DNA from: Thermoplasmata archaeon
GTDB taxonomy: Archaea; Thermoplasmatota; Thermoplasmata; Methanomassiliicoccales; Methanomethylophilaceae
DNA: 63,155 nt
Assembly: GCA_015063165.1 (NCBI GenBank)
Contig: SUSZ01000009.1
Coordinates: forward strand, 1 to 63,155
Direction of reading: 5' to 3'
Below, piece after piece: positions 50,642 through 59,527 of this stretch. The position numbers were made by a program, and so were the translations under genes. A model generated the notes under the pieces. That model saw only the letters and a program-made list of their open reading frames with translations, did not search any database and was not told the DNA's origin. The stretch's first letter is position 1; each line of letters starts with the position of its first letter.

Positions 50642-53600
50642 ATGAGGCGCTTTCTCTTTCTCATCGCGATCGCGCTCGCCTTGGCCGCCGTGTGCGTGTC
50701 GGCGGACCAGTCGTCCGGAGCCGTGTGCGACGACGTGAGGGTGTTCGTCCTGGACGAGGACGGAGGCTACACCGAATCCACGGTGAGCGGGGTCCAGACC
50801 GTCAAGGGGGCCGTGGAGGCTGCCATGGAGGACCAGGGCCGCTCAATGGAGCTCAACATGACGAAGACCAGCATCCTGTCTGTGGACGGCCGCAGGGCCC
50901 CGGAGGACAGCTACTGGAGGGTGTTCCAGTGGCTTCCCGCGGGGACGTCGGGATGGGGGGTGCAGGCCTTCAACGCCTACTCCGACGGCAGGATGGCCAC
51001 CGGGACCTCCTACTGCGTCACCCTCTCCGAGATCCGCAACGTGAACGGCACGAACGTCTACTCGGTGCCGGACTTCGAGCCCGAATCCACGGGATACGTG
51101 TTCATAAGGTTCGCCAACGGCTTCTCCCCCGACAACGAGCACGTCCAGAAGGTCTTCACCCCGGAGATAAGGGAGAGCGGGTTCTGGATCGAGGGGAGGG
51201 GCTCCAACATGGGCGACGTCCTCAAGGACGCCATAGAGTCCAACTGGCCGGGCGAGATAGAGACGTTCACGGGGGACGCGGACGGCGTCGACGTGGCCGA
51301 ATGGATCTCCGTGCTGTTCGGCCTGGGCAACGAGAGGGCCGGCGACAACGCCTGGGCCTACTGGAGCCAGTGGAGCTGGGCGGACCACGAGTGGAGGTAC
51401 AACGACTGGACGCTGGGGTACTACGACCCGGCGGTCCACCCGTACCTTGAGTGCGTGTACCTGATATCCACCCCGGACCCCTACAGCGGCGAGTACGTCA
51501 TCGACAAGGGGGGCCCGGAGCCCGACCCCGACAGGGACGAGATCAGATGCATGAAGAACGTCCTGACGGCGGAGTTCAGGCTGGACGACGGCACCCTCTG
51601 GGACACCATGAAGGCGATGTACGGGGAGCGGGTGGACGCCAGCGGCGTCAGGGATCCTTCCGTCCAGGGCAAGGGCTTCGTCGGATGGGGCGACACCACC
51701 GCCCCCATGACCGAGGACGCGGTGTTCACCGCCTCGTTCGTCGACCTGGCCCCGGGCATGGTCCGCGTCAGGTACCTGGACGACAGGGGCGCGCTCATCG
51801 TGAACGAGTACCTGGCCCCTGGCGCCCCCGCCTCGTACGACGGCGTCCCCTCGAAGCCCAGCACGAAGGAGCAGGACTTCGTCTTCAGCGGATGGGACGC
51901 CGACCTGTCGTCCGTGACGGCCGACGTGACGGCCAGGCCCGTGTTCGAGGCCGTCCCCCGCAAGTACGAGGCGAGGTTCTTCGACTACGACAGGTCCCCC
52001 ATAGCGACGGCGGAGGCGGCCTACGGCTCCTATGCCCAGGCGCCTCCCGACCCGCATAGGGAGCCCACGGCGAGGTACCAGTACTCGTTCGCCGGGTGGA
52101 GCGCCACCCCCAACGGATACGTCCCGGTGGAGCTGGGCCCGGTGGAGGGGCCGATCTACGCCTATGCGTACTACGAGCCGGAGGCGAGGCCCTACACCCT
52201 GACATTCGTCGAGGGAGGCGCCGTGGTGCACGAATGCCAGGCGAGGTACGGCTCCTCCATAGGCGGGGCCCTGCCCGCGGAGGTCTTCGGCGGGTCCGCG
52301 CTGGCGAAGATGTACTCCGATCCCGGGTTGTCGAAGGACTGCCCCGTCAACCACATCGTCGTCGGGGACACCACGGTCTACGTGTCCAGGGTCGCCGGGT
52401 CTTACGAGGTCCCGCTGGACGCCGGCGGGGGCATGGCCGGGGACACCGTTTACGTGTCGTTCACCCAGGACCTGGCCCGGCAGGCCGCCGTGGAGGGCGG
52501 GGCCGTGGTCGTCTGCGACCTCTCCCAGTATCCAAACGGGACGGCAGCGTCCGTGGACAGGGAGTCGCTGTCCGCCCTCGCGTCCGCGCGCGGAGCGGGA
52601 TCCGAGGCGGTCATGATCGTGCCCCGCGGGTCCATCTCCATGCCCCTCTCGTCCATGCTGGAAGTCGTGGGGGACGGCGATTCGCTGCTGTTCTCGGTCC
52701 AGAACGGGCCGCTGAACGTGAAGATATCCACCGCCCTGAAGAAGGTGAACTACAGCGGGTTCTACCGCCTGAACCTCAGGGTGGACGGCGCACCGGTGAC
52801 CGACCTGGAGCCCCTCGGGGCGTCCGCCGCCGCCTCCCTCCTCCTGGAGCTGGACGAGGGGATGCACGCCGACGTCTGGAACATATCCCCCAACGGCGCC
52901 GTGACGCACCTGGAGCCCTCCTACGACGGGCGCTTCGCGACGTTCCGCACCAGCCTCATGCAGTTCTACGCGGTGGGGACCACGGATACCGCCTCCGTCC
53001 GTCAGACGGTCGTATGCCCCTACGGGGAGTGCGAGTACTCCGTAGAGGGCTCCGGGACAAGGGCCCTGTCGACCCTCGCGTCCATGTCATTGGACAACAT
53101 GGGCGGGACCCTGTTCGTGCCCTCCTGCTTCGGGGGAGGGACGCTCTCCAGGATAGAGGCGGGAGCCCTCAACGGCGTCGTCGACGCGCCCGCCGTCGTG
53201 GTGCCGGTGACGGTGGACAGCTTCTCCTGGGTCTCGTGGTCGAACGCGGGAATACGCGACGTGTACTTCCTGGGGGACGCCCCCGTGTTCGACGGGGCGC
53301 CGCCTGAGGGCCTGGCCGTCCACCATCCGGAAGGGGACGGATGGGACGTCGGGGAGTCCGACCTCGAGTTCCACACCTACAACGGTTCCTACCGCAAGGA
53401 CGTGTTCTCGTTCGTCTACTACGTGGTCGGCGACTCCGCCGTGGTGCACAGGTACCTGGGCGGCCCGTACGTCCAGATCCCCGAATCGGTCTCCGTGGGT
53501 GGAGCCGCGTATCCGGTCGCCTACATAGGGGACTCGGCCTTCATGGACTCCCAGGACCGCAGGGTCAGGGAGAGGCAGATGCTTGTGAACGAGGCCCCCT

Positions 53601-54418
53601 GCATGCTGGAGACGGTGGAGCTGGGCCCCCACGTCCGCGGCATACTGACCGGCGCCTTCGAGGGGTCCACCATCTCCAGCCTGTACTCCGCCGGCTCCGT
53701 CGCCCACGTGTGGGACAGGGCGTTCCGCGGATGTCATTCGCTGTCGAACGTCTCCTTCTCCGACGGCCTCGTCTTCGTCGGCGAGGAGGCCTTCGAGTCC
53801 TGCGACGGCAGGGCGTTCACCCGCTTCGACGCGCCGGCGACCCTCAGGGAGATGGGCAGGGGGGCGTTCTACGGATGCTCCAGCCTGTCGACCGTCACGC
53901 TGGGCGAGGGGCTGGGGGCCGTGCCCGAGGAGTGCTTCGGCTACTGCGTCGGACTGACGGACATGGAGCTCCCGCAGTCCGTGGCGTCGGTCGGGGACAG
54001 GGCGTTCTACGGATGCTCCGGCCTCCAGTACGTGGACCTGAAGGGCGTCTCGGAGGTCGGGAAGGACGCGTTCTACTCGCCGTACGGGGCCTCCGCCATG
54101 GAGTTCGCCGTCTTCGGGGAGAGCCTCAGGTCGCTCGGGCCCGGGGCGTTCGGAAACTGCTCTCGCATCTCCGAGCTGGAGGTCCACTGCGAGCTCTTCC
54201 CGTCCTTCGAGGGGGCCTTCACGGACGTGGACGTCGACGCCATTTCAGTCTACGCCTCGGACGGCGTGATCGGCTCGTGGTCGGGCTACGGCGCCGAGCC
54301 GATAGACGAGCCGGAGGTCAAGAAGGACGACTCCCTGCTCCTCTCCGTGGAGGCGGGGATGATCGTCTTCTTCGCCGCCCTGGGCGCGGCGGCGTTCTAC
54401 AGGAAGTCTAGGGCGTGA
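50642..54418 (+). CDS. BspA/InlB-like surface protein with two DUF4430-like domains
   Basis: 1,258 residues. Signal peptide to about 27. Residues 30-130 form a DUF4430-like domain (ILSVDGRRAPEDSYWRVFQW); residues 145-275 form a second (AWAYWSQWSWADHEWRYNDW). Three or four diverged InlB-like segments follow (GKGFVGWGDTTAPMTEDAVF, DFVFSGWDADL), then a ZU5/Ig-like region and BspA-type LRRs from about 980 (SLSNVSFSDGLVFVGEEAFE). C-terminal anchor helix at about 1232-1252 and tail RKSRA. Follows the ATPase by four bases. Likely outer capture component of the same uptake system. Confidence 0.8.
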   Translation: MRRFLFLIAIALALAAVCVSADQSSGAVCDDVRVFVLDEDGGYTESTVSGVQTVKGAVEAAMEDQGRSMELNMTKTSILSVDGRRAPEDSYWRVFQWLPAGTSGWGVQAFNAYSDGRMATGTSYCVTLSEIRNVNGTNVYSVPDFEPESTGYVFIRFANGFSPDNEHVQKVFTPEIRESGFWIEGRGSNMGDVLKDAIESNWPGEIETFTGDADGVDVAEWISVLFGLGNERAGDNAWAYWSQWSWADHEWRYNDWTLGYYDPAVHPYLECVYLISTPDPYSGEYVIDKGGPEPDPDRDEIRCMKNVLTAEFRLDDGTLWDTMKAMYGERVDASGVRDPSVQGKGFVGWGDTTAPMTEDAVFTASFVDLAPGMVRVRYLDDRGALIVNEYLAPGAPASYDGVPSKPSTKEQDFVFSGWDADLSSVTADVTARPVFEAVPRKYEARFFDYDRSPIATAEAAYGSYAQAPPDPHREPTARYQYSFAGWSATPNGYVPVELGPVEGPIYAYAYYEPEARPYTLTFVEGGAVVHECQARYGSSIGGALPAEVFGGSALAKMYSDPGLSKDCPVNHIVVGDTTVYVSRVAGSYEVPLDAGGGMAGDTVYVSFTQDLARQAAVEGGAVVVCDLSQYPNGTAASVDRESLSALASARGAGSEAVMIVPRGSISMPLSSMLEVVGDGDSLLFSVQNGPLNVKISTALKKVNYSGFYRLNLRVDGAPVTDLEPLGASAAASLLLELDEGMHADVWNISPNGAVTHLEPSYDGRFATFRTSLMQFYAVGTTDTASVRQTVVCPYGECEYSVEGSGTRALSTLASMSLDNMGGTLFVPSCFGGGTLSRIEAGALNGVVDAPAVVVPVTVDSFSWVSWSNAGIRDVYFLGDAPVFDGAPPEGLAVHHPEGDGWDVGESDLEFHTYNGSYRKDVFSFVYYVVGDSAVVHRYLGGPYVQIPESVSVGGAAYPVAYIGDSAFMDSQDRRVRERQMLVNEAPCMLETVELGPHVRGILTGAFEGSTISSLYSAGSVAHVWDRAFRGCHSLSNVSFSDGLVFVGEEAFESCDGRAFTRFDAPATLREMGRGAFYGCSSLSTVTLGEGLGAVPEECFGYCVGLTDMELPQSVASVGDRAFYGCSGLQYVDLKGVSEVGKDAFYSPYGASAMEFAVFGESLRSLGPGAFGNCSRISELEVHCELFPSFEGAFTDVDVDAISVYASDGVIGSWSGYGAEPIDEPEVKKDDSLLLSVEAGMIVFFAALGAAAFYRKSRA

Positions 54419-54420
54419 GC

Positions 54421-54460
54421 CCGGGCGGGGGGCCCCTAGAAGGGCCTCCCGCCAGCCCGG
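54421..54460 (+). terminator. strong GC hairpin ending the 17-kb operon
   Basis: CCGGGCGGGGGGCCC, six-base loop, GGGCCTCCCGCCAGCCCGG: a long, slightly imperfect stem two bases after the operon's last stop. Confidence 0.65.
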
Positions 54461-54502
54461 AACGCGTGTCCGTCTGCTGCCTGCGCCGCGAGCAGCCGAA
54501 GC

Positions 54503-54767
54503 ATGATGGACAGGCTCGCACATAACCATGGAAGGCGCGAGGACGGAGCGCGAAACGCACTTGACAACGTTCGACGATCTCGAGAAGGGCTGGAGGAAAG
54601 TCGGCAGGTCTCCGGTCCAGGTACGGATTCATCAGGACCCAGCACCTGTGGCGGTCCCCCTGGAAGACCCGGAGGAACCTCGTGGGCGATCTTCTATGAC
54701 GAAAATAATGAGAACGTCAAATTCGTCAGGATATCGGAAGTCAGGTGAATGTTCGATACGAAGGTGA
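54503..54767 (+). pseudogene. possible frameshifted small gene upstream of PemK-like protein
   Basis: Two adjacent frames each look coding over part of the stretch: ETHLTTFDDLEKGWRKVGRS (frame from 54528), then WAIFYDENNENVKFVRISEV (frame from 54503). No single frame covers both. It could be the broken antitoxin of the following PemK-like gene. Low confidence. Confidence 0.3.
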
Positions 54768-54771
54768 CATC

Positions 54772-55113
54772 ATGACCGACTACATGCTCCAGCACAAGCG
54801 CAACTTGAAAGCCGCCGAATCCTGCGGCAGAGGAACGCCGAAGCCGGGTGAGGTCAGGTGGGTCTCCAACCTGGACGGCATCAAGGATCGCCCGGTCCTG
54901 GTTCTCGAGCATTCCGGCAATAATATCAGATTCCGCAAATGCACTTCGAAGTCGAGCGCGGAATTCCAGTGCGACTTGATCGAGGACTACTATGAAGCGG
55001 GCCTAGTCAAGTCCACTTTCGTAGACAGAGAGGTACGCGTCATCGACAGGAATCGTCTGGTTAGGAAGATGGGATCGCTTTCCGACTATGACCGCGAGAA
55101 GTTCGGTTTCTAA
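54772..55113 (+). CDS. PemK/MazF-like beta-barrel protein
   Basis: 113 residues from ATG 54772 (AAGGTGA upstream). PGEVRWVSNLDGIKDRPVLV near 25-44 and LVKSTFVDREVRVIDRNRLV near 77-96 follow the PemK/MazF-type SH3-barrel pattern (Pro-Gly-Glu-Val-x-W, RPVLVL, then a late VD/I strand). These are usually mRNA interferases; the intact antitoxin is not evident. Ends in TAA before a terminator. Confidence 0.5.
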   Translation: MTDYMLQHKRNLKAAESCGRGTPKPGEVRWVSNLDGIKDRPVLVLEHSGNNIRFRKCTSKSSAEFQCDLIEDYYEAGLVKSTFVDREVRVIDRNRLVRKMGSLSDYDREKFGF

Positions 55114-55142
55114 TTTGTCTGTGTCATTTTTTAAGAGGTTTA

Positions 55143-55163
55143 GGGGCTTTCGCCCCGTTTTTT
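55143..55163 (+). terminator. GGGGC-TTTC-GCCCC hairpin with T-tract
   Basis: A 5-bp GC stem, four-base loop, then GTTTTTT, between convergent genes. On the minus strand it is preceded by the mirrored A-tract, so it could act in both directions. Confidence 0.6.
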
Positions 55164-55849
55164 CAGAGGGAGAATCCGTGATCCTCCATCCACTCGATGG
55201 TCCCGTCGAACCCGGGGTACCTGCTCAGGGCGTCCTCGACCTCCCTGTCCCTCCTCAGCGGCTCCGCGAGGAACCCCGCCCTGATCAGGGCCAGGTGCTT
55301 CAGGACCGCCAGGTCGAGGGCGGAGTCCGGGACCTCGTCGGAGTCCAGGCCCCTGTCGACGACGATCAGCCTCATCAGGACCGAGGACCTCGCGGCGCTC
55401 CCGCGCTCCTTCTCCTTCGACCAGCGGATCTCGATGCTGGGGTCCCTCTCGATCAGTCCGAGGCCCTCGAGCCTGCCCATGGAGGCCTCGATGCTCTTGC
55501 GCTCCCCTTCCGTTCCTCCGATCCTCTCGTCCCTCTCCAGGTACACCGGCCTGTGGGTCTCCGAGAACTCCGGAGCGGTCAGCCATGCGGTGGCCCTCTC
55601 GGTGTAGTCCCCTCCGCATCCGCGGATCCTCGCCATGATCGTCCTCGCCAGGTCCTCGATGACCCCCTCGGGCGCGTCCCTCAGGTAGTCGCTGACCCTG
55701 AACTCGGCCCAGTCGCTGGTCCTCACCCAGCGCACCTTCAGGTCGCTGAAGGCGGCGAACTCCGCCGACGCCCTCATCCCGCTCTCCTCCCCGATCCTCT
55801 CGAAGATCTCGTTCAACATCTGTTTCTTGCTCTCTGCGTTTTCACACAT
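55163..55849 (-). CDS. conserved-looking hypothetical protein
   Basis: 228 residues from ATG 55849 (MCENAESKKQMLNEIFERIG). Soluble. RVSDYLRDAPEGVIEDLART and HRPVYLERDERI recall degenerate SprT/YgjP-like proteins, but no HExxH motif is present, so no enzymatic role is claimed. The frame upstream of 55849 (to 55936) has no coding character. Confidence 0.55.
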   Translation of the reverse strand: MCENAESKKQMLNEIFERIGEESGMRASAEFAAFSDLKVRWVRTSDWAEFRVSDYLRDAPEGVIEDLARTIMARIRGCGGDYTERATAWLTAPEFSETHRPVYLERDERIGGTEGERKSIEASMGRLEGLGLIERDPSIEIRWSKEKERGSAARSSVLMRLIVVDRGLDSDEVPDSALDLAVLKHLALIRAGFLAEPLRRDREVEDALSRYPGFDGTIEWMEDHGFSL

Positions 55850-56197
55850 ATTCTTTCTCTCCCGGGGGCTCGCGCCCCGCAATGCAGAGGAGAAGGAGAG
55901 CGGGCTTACGCGGCTTCCACCGAGCAAAGACAGCATAAGGGCGAGGGGAAGGCACGATATGTCCCGCTCGACGTCGGAATGGAGGGGCGCAGACCCGGAG
56001 AGAAAGGATGCGGTCCCGGGTACTCCATCCTATCAGTTTGTCCGTGCGCGCTGCGGGCGTCGCGCGTCCTTATATCGTTCGCATCGGACTTCGAAGAACG
56101 ACCTGACAGACGAATGCGGATGACGGGGGCGGTCCGGAAGACGACAGGCAAAGACTTTAACTATGGGCATGCCCTCCTATAATAAGGAGGTCCGGGC
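55850..56197. other. intergenic region with two A/T-rich promoter-like patches
   Basis: 348 bases without a convincing gene. GGGGGCTCGCGCCCC-type inverted repeat near 55864; TATA-like CCTTATATCG near 56070; GACTTTAACTATGGGCATGCCC with the palindrome GGGCATGCCC (56165-56174) and CCTATAATAAGGAGG just before the small gene at 56198. Confidence 0.45.
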
Positions 56198-56368
56198 ATG
56201 GCAACGGAATCGTTCGATATGGCGCTTGAGATCAGGACGGAGGAGGGCGCGGCCAACTTTCTGAGGGCGATAGAGGAAGCTGATGCCAGGGGGCCTCTGG
56301 TCACGGAGGACCACTCCGAGGAGTTCCGCCGCGGCGAAGAGCTCCTGAGGAGAGGGCTGATCCCGTGA
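56198..56368 (+). CDS. small MATESF protein, antitoxin-like partner of GNAT (copy 2)
   Basis: 56 residues (MATESFDMALEIRTEEGAAN). Same pattern as the proteins at 31805 and 59037. Strong GGAGG (56186-56190), eight bases before ATG. The TGA overlaps the GTG start of the next gene (GTGA). Confidence 0.65.
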   Translation: MATESFDMALEIRTEEGAANFLRAIEEADARGPLVTEDHSEEFRRGEELLRRGLIP

Positions 56369-56904
56369 GGGGCGCCTTCGTCCGTCTCTCGTCCGTTCTG
56401 GAGAGGTATCCGAAGGAGGATGTGAAGAGGTTCCTCGGCACGTTCAGATGCTCCAAGGACACGGACCTCGAGGAGTTCCTTCATGACAAGGCGATCATGT
56501 TCGAGGACAAGGGGCGCTCCAGGACCTACCTGCTCCTGAACGACGAGGGGGACAACAGGATACTGGCGTACTTCACGCTGGCGCTGACGGAGATAACGGT
56601 CCCGGAGGATAACAGCCTCAGCAATTCCACCGTCAGGAGGATGGACCTCAGCGGCGGGAAGACGGTCGGATATCTGATAGGCCAGCTGGCCAAGGACGAT
56701 TCGGTCAAGGAGCACATAGGCCACTACCTCATGGATGCCGCAACCGAGCAGCTGAAGGTCAGCTACATGCAGAACGGCGGCCGCGTGATGTGCATCGACT
56801 GCAAGGAGCCCATGATCGGCTACTACGAGGACGAGGGCTTCGTCCTCGTCGAGCCCAGCCCCAACGGGAAGAACGGCCTGTACAGGCTCGTCCGCCTGTT
56901 CTGA
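56365..56904 (+). CDS. GNAT-family acetyltransferase, toxin-like (copy 2)
   Basis: 179 residues from GTG 56365. RLSSVLERYPKEDVKRFLGT at the N-terminus parallels SSLLSSYGEDEVLARLSSF of copy 1. GNAT core: LAYFTLALTEITV, VGYLIGQLAKDDSVKEHIGH (acetyl-CoA site region), VMCIDCKEPMIGYYEDEGFV. Diverged strongly from copy 1, so the pairs are old paralogues or separate acquisitions. Confidence 0.75.
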   Translation: MRGAFVRLSSVLERYPKEDVKRFLGTFRCSKDTDLEEFLHDKAIMFEDKGRSRTYLLLNDEGDNRILAYFTLALTEITVPEDNSLSNSTVRRMDLSGGKTVGYLIGQLAKDDSVKEHIGHYLMDAATEQLKVSYMQNGGRVMCIDCKEPMIGYYEDEGFVLVEPSPNGKNGLYRLVRLF

Positions 56905-57003
56905 CCTCGGACCGGCACGTCCGATCGATCCGGCAGATGGGCCCTCAGGCACTTTCGGTGGGGCGCCCGAACCGGTCAAATACCCTTTCGCTTTAGCCGG
57001 GGC

Positions 57004-57147
57004 ATGAAGTGCCCAACTTGCGGCCGGGACCCCGGCCTCAATCCCTTCTCGATATGCCAGTTCTGCGGGAACGCCCTGCAGCAGCCCGAGGACGGGATGG
57101 CGGACAACCCCGATGTCCAGCCGAAGAAGGCTTATATCAGCAGATGA
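57004..57147 (+). CDS. 47-residue zinc-ribbon protein
   Basis: MKCPTCGRDPGLNPFSICQF followed by CG, so two CxxC-type knuckles (CPTC and CQFC) in the first 23 residues and a polar tail ending KKAYISR. A/T-rich TTTCGCTTTA lies upstream. Small zinc ribbons act as nucleic-acid or protein adaptors; no specific role visible. Confidence 0.6.
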   Translation: MKCPTCGRDPGLNPFSICQFCGNALQQPEDGMADNPDVQPKKAYISR

Positions 57148-57351
57148 ATCACTTATTTGCAATGTAAAAGTTGCAACAAACACCCTTCATACCTCCTTCA
57201 AAGCTGTTATAGAGAAGAGAACCAGCATGCGCAGGTCACCTGCGGAGCAGCACCCTGAGCAAAGGCGCATGCCGGCGGCCGGCTCAGATCCCCGCGGGGT
57301 GCCGAGATTCCGCCATCCGTCATCAGGACCGGAAAAGTCCGGGAAGATACA

Positions 57352-58121
57352 ATGGCAGAAGACACTCTACTCGGGCTCCGCTCCGCCTCGGCGGCCGCGG
57401 AGGACTATCTGAACATCGAATACGGCGCCCGCGCCGGCAGGAACGCCGCGATCCTCAAGGACGTGGCCTCCGACATCTCCGACACCGCGGAGATGAGGCT
57501 CATCTCCCTCGCCCACGCATTCGTCTTCGAGTACTTCGAGGACGCCCATCCCGACCGCTCCCTCCAGGGATGCCTGCAGAGCTTCCTCAATCTCACGATG
57601 GAGACCCTGGAGGGCCTCTTCGACTACGACGAGTGGAACGGCGCGGTCGACTCGTACCTGCAGGCGTGCGAGTACATCTTCGACGGCTATTCCGAGGACA
57701 AGAACTTCGACCCCCGCATCCTTGCCGTCCCCTCGGACGCCGACCCTCTTCTGGACGACGACATGGCCGACAGGGATCCGAAGGGATGCGTCGAGGGACA
57801 TCTCCGCTGCGTCCCCGATTCTGAGCTCCAGCATCTCTACGAGACCGTCCAGTCCGTCATAGGGAAGTACGGCAAGGGGGACGTGGATCCCGCGCATCCC
57901 AACACAGAGGGCGCATTGGCCCTCCTCAGGTCTATCCGCCTCTCGGACGAGGAGCTCTCCGAGGAGGACGATCCCGAAGAGGAGGAAGCGCGCATCGACC
58001 TCCGTCCGGCCGTCCCCGGAGAGGGACCGGCTTCCGAGAAGGGCGGGAATAGCGTCCCCCGCTTCACAGCGTCCAGCGGCAGCGTCAAGGTCGAGTTCGT
58101 CTTCGGAGGCGATCCGGATGA
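57352..58121 (+). CDS. acidic hypothetical protein; stop missing or frameshifted
   Basis: About 256 residues, very acidic from 200 on (LSEEDDPEEEEARIDLR), helical before that. Unknown. The frame has no stop at its natural end and stays open to 58665, but after 58118 it reads as an Arg/His/Gln-rich shadow of the next gene. TGA in the -1 frame at 58119 would give an ATGA overlap with that gene; I placed the end there. Confidence 0.55.
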
Positions 58122-58483
58122 GGATCCGCAGGACCGAAGCCGAGCGCAACGGCCAGAGGCCCCCGGAGGGCTGGGTCTACCTCGCCAGGAGCCCCAAGTA
58201 CACCAAGGCCACGTTCACCGAGAGCTACCTCAACAGGAGGATGAACCGCACCAACACCATCGCCATGAACCAGCACTACGTGGAGAAGATCATGGAGAAC
58301 CCCCGCACTTCTTACTGGAACCGCATGTTCGTGGCGGAGTACGTCATGTCCCATCCGGAGAGGTTCATGCCCCTCAGCGACATGACCGACGACCCCGAGC
58401 TCAACGAGTTCGCCAGGAAGAAGAACGGCAACGCCAGCAGGAGCTTCCTGTCAGATTTCAGGAGGAGGTACGTGATAGGCTGA
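58118..58483 (+). CDS. small basic hypothetical protein
   Basis: 121 residues, basic (RMNRTNTIAMNQHYVEKIME, FARKKNGNASRSFLSDFRRR). It may bind nucleic acid or the acidic protein encoded just upstream; the acid/basic pairing is suggestive only. Confidence 0.55.
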   Translation: MRIRRTEAERNGQRPPEGWVYLARSPKYTKATFTESYLNRRMNRTNTIAMNQHYVEKIMENPRTSYWNRMFVAEYVMSHPERFMPLSDMTDDPELNEFARKKNGNASRSFLSDFRRRYVIG

Positions 58484-58592
58484 CCGGGCTCGTGCGATCT
58501 ATTTCATGCATATTACCTCCGCCCCCGGAGGACGTCTTCTTATGTCCCCGGGGGTCAACGCCATCCTGTCCTTTGCAACATCCGTTACAGAT

Positions 58593-58624
58593 GTACAGAT
58601 CCGAATACATGTACGGTTCTGTAC
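58593..58624 (+). promoter_or_regulatory. 32-bp palindrome GTACAGAtCCG/CGGtTCTGTAC
   Basis: Two 11-base arms with one mismatch around a 10-base A/T-rich centre, in a stretch that also repeats TGTAC. The symmetry and spacing resemble a dimeric-regulator operator upstream of the remnant at 58640. A CCTCCG/CGGAGG hairpin lies at 58516-58531. Confidence 0.45.
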
Positions 58625-58639
58625 GAGAAGCCTTATCCC

Positions 58640-58900
58640 CTGAACCTCTATGTCTAAGGCCATGACGTTCGAGTTCCACAGGAACCATACAGGTCGCCCC
58701 GCGGGCCAAGCGACGCCGCCGTGACGGTGAGGATGTCCAGGCCCTCAGCCACGACCTCAGCGCCCTGACCCTGGCGTACGAGGAGCCGAAGTACTCGGTC
58801 CTCCTGCGCATAATCGAGGAGTACGTCGACTCCCACCGGGAGGACGTCGAGAAGGGCCTTTGGCGGATGAGCCACTACTGCCCGGAAGGATGGGGCGACG
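58640..58900 (+). pseudogene. remnant of a small gene
   Basis: From about 58690 one frame reads GEDVQALSHDLSALTLAYEE and KYSVLLRIIEEYVDSHREDV, which looks coding, but it has no usable start: the ATG at 58662 is in another frame that ends after 21 residues. A frameshifted short gene under the 58593 palindrome. Confidence 0.35.
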
Positions 58901-59036
58901 AGCCTGCCGATGGCACCTGCGATCGCCGGACGGACGAGGATCGTGGGACGGTCAGGACATTCCAGCGATGCCGTCCCGTCCCGGATGCATGCCATTATAC
59001 GCACATTCCGCCATATCCATCTTCGGAGACACGGAC

Positions 59037-59213
59037 ATGGCAACGAAATCTTTCTACGAGGACCTCGTGATAGACACCTCCGAGGCCGCCGCCAGGTTCG
59101 CCGCGATTTTCGAGGAGAACAGGTCCTACGAGATCAGGGGCCCCATCATGAAGGAGTCCGACGCCTCCCTGCTCCGCGGCCTCGCCGAGGAGCTCGGGTA
59201 CAAAGAGATGTGA
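59037..59213 (+). CDS. small MATKSF protein, antitoxin-like (copy 3)
   Basis: 58 residues (MATKSFYEDLVIDTSEAAAR), close to copy 1 at 31805. Upstream GGAGA gives the ribosome site. The partner that follows four bases later is broken, so this is an orphaned antitoxin-like gene. Confidence 0.6.
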   Translation: MATKSFYEDLVIDTSEAAARFAAIFEENRSYEIRGPIMKESDASLLRGLAEELGYKEM

Positions 59214-59217
59214 GGGC

Positions 59218-59453
59218 ATGGCTGCGGACGGCTTCACGGTGATCAGCCTCTCCTCCCTGCTGTCCTCCTATGGAGACACTGTAGCCCAGGGCATCCTGGA
59301 CACCTTCGAGCCGTACGCGGACGGGAGCCGAAGGCCTCGTCCAACAATGGACAGTTCGAGATTCTGCCTACGGAACCGAAGGAAACTCGCTGTTCTTTGC
59401 ATAAGCCATTACCGAAGGATAATCAATGGTATGTATTGGCAGTAATAATATGA
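59218..59453 (+). pseudogene. truncated, frameshifted GNAT partner (copy 3)
   Basis: Starts MAADGFTVISLSSLLSSYGD, matching the N-terminus of copy 1. After FEPYADGS the coding signal jumps to the adjacent frame (SSNNGQFEILPTEPKETRCS), then stops at 59451. The acetyl-CoA-binding half is missing. Confidence 0.6.
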
Positions 59454-59527
59454 AAATGGTGGGCGGATATACATCCCCCCACTAAATGATTTATCAATAT
59501 CTATTGGACAGAATTCGATATTTATCA

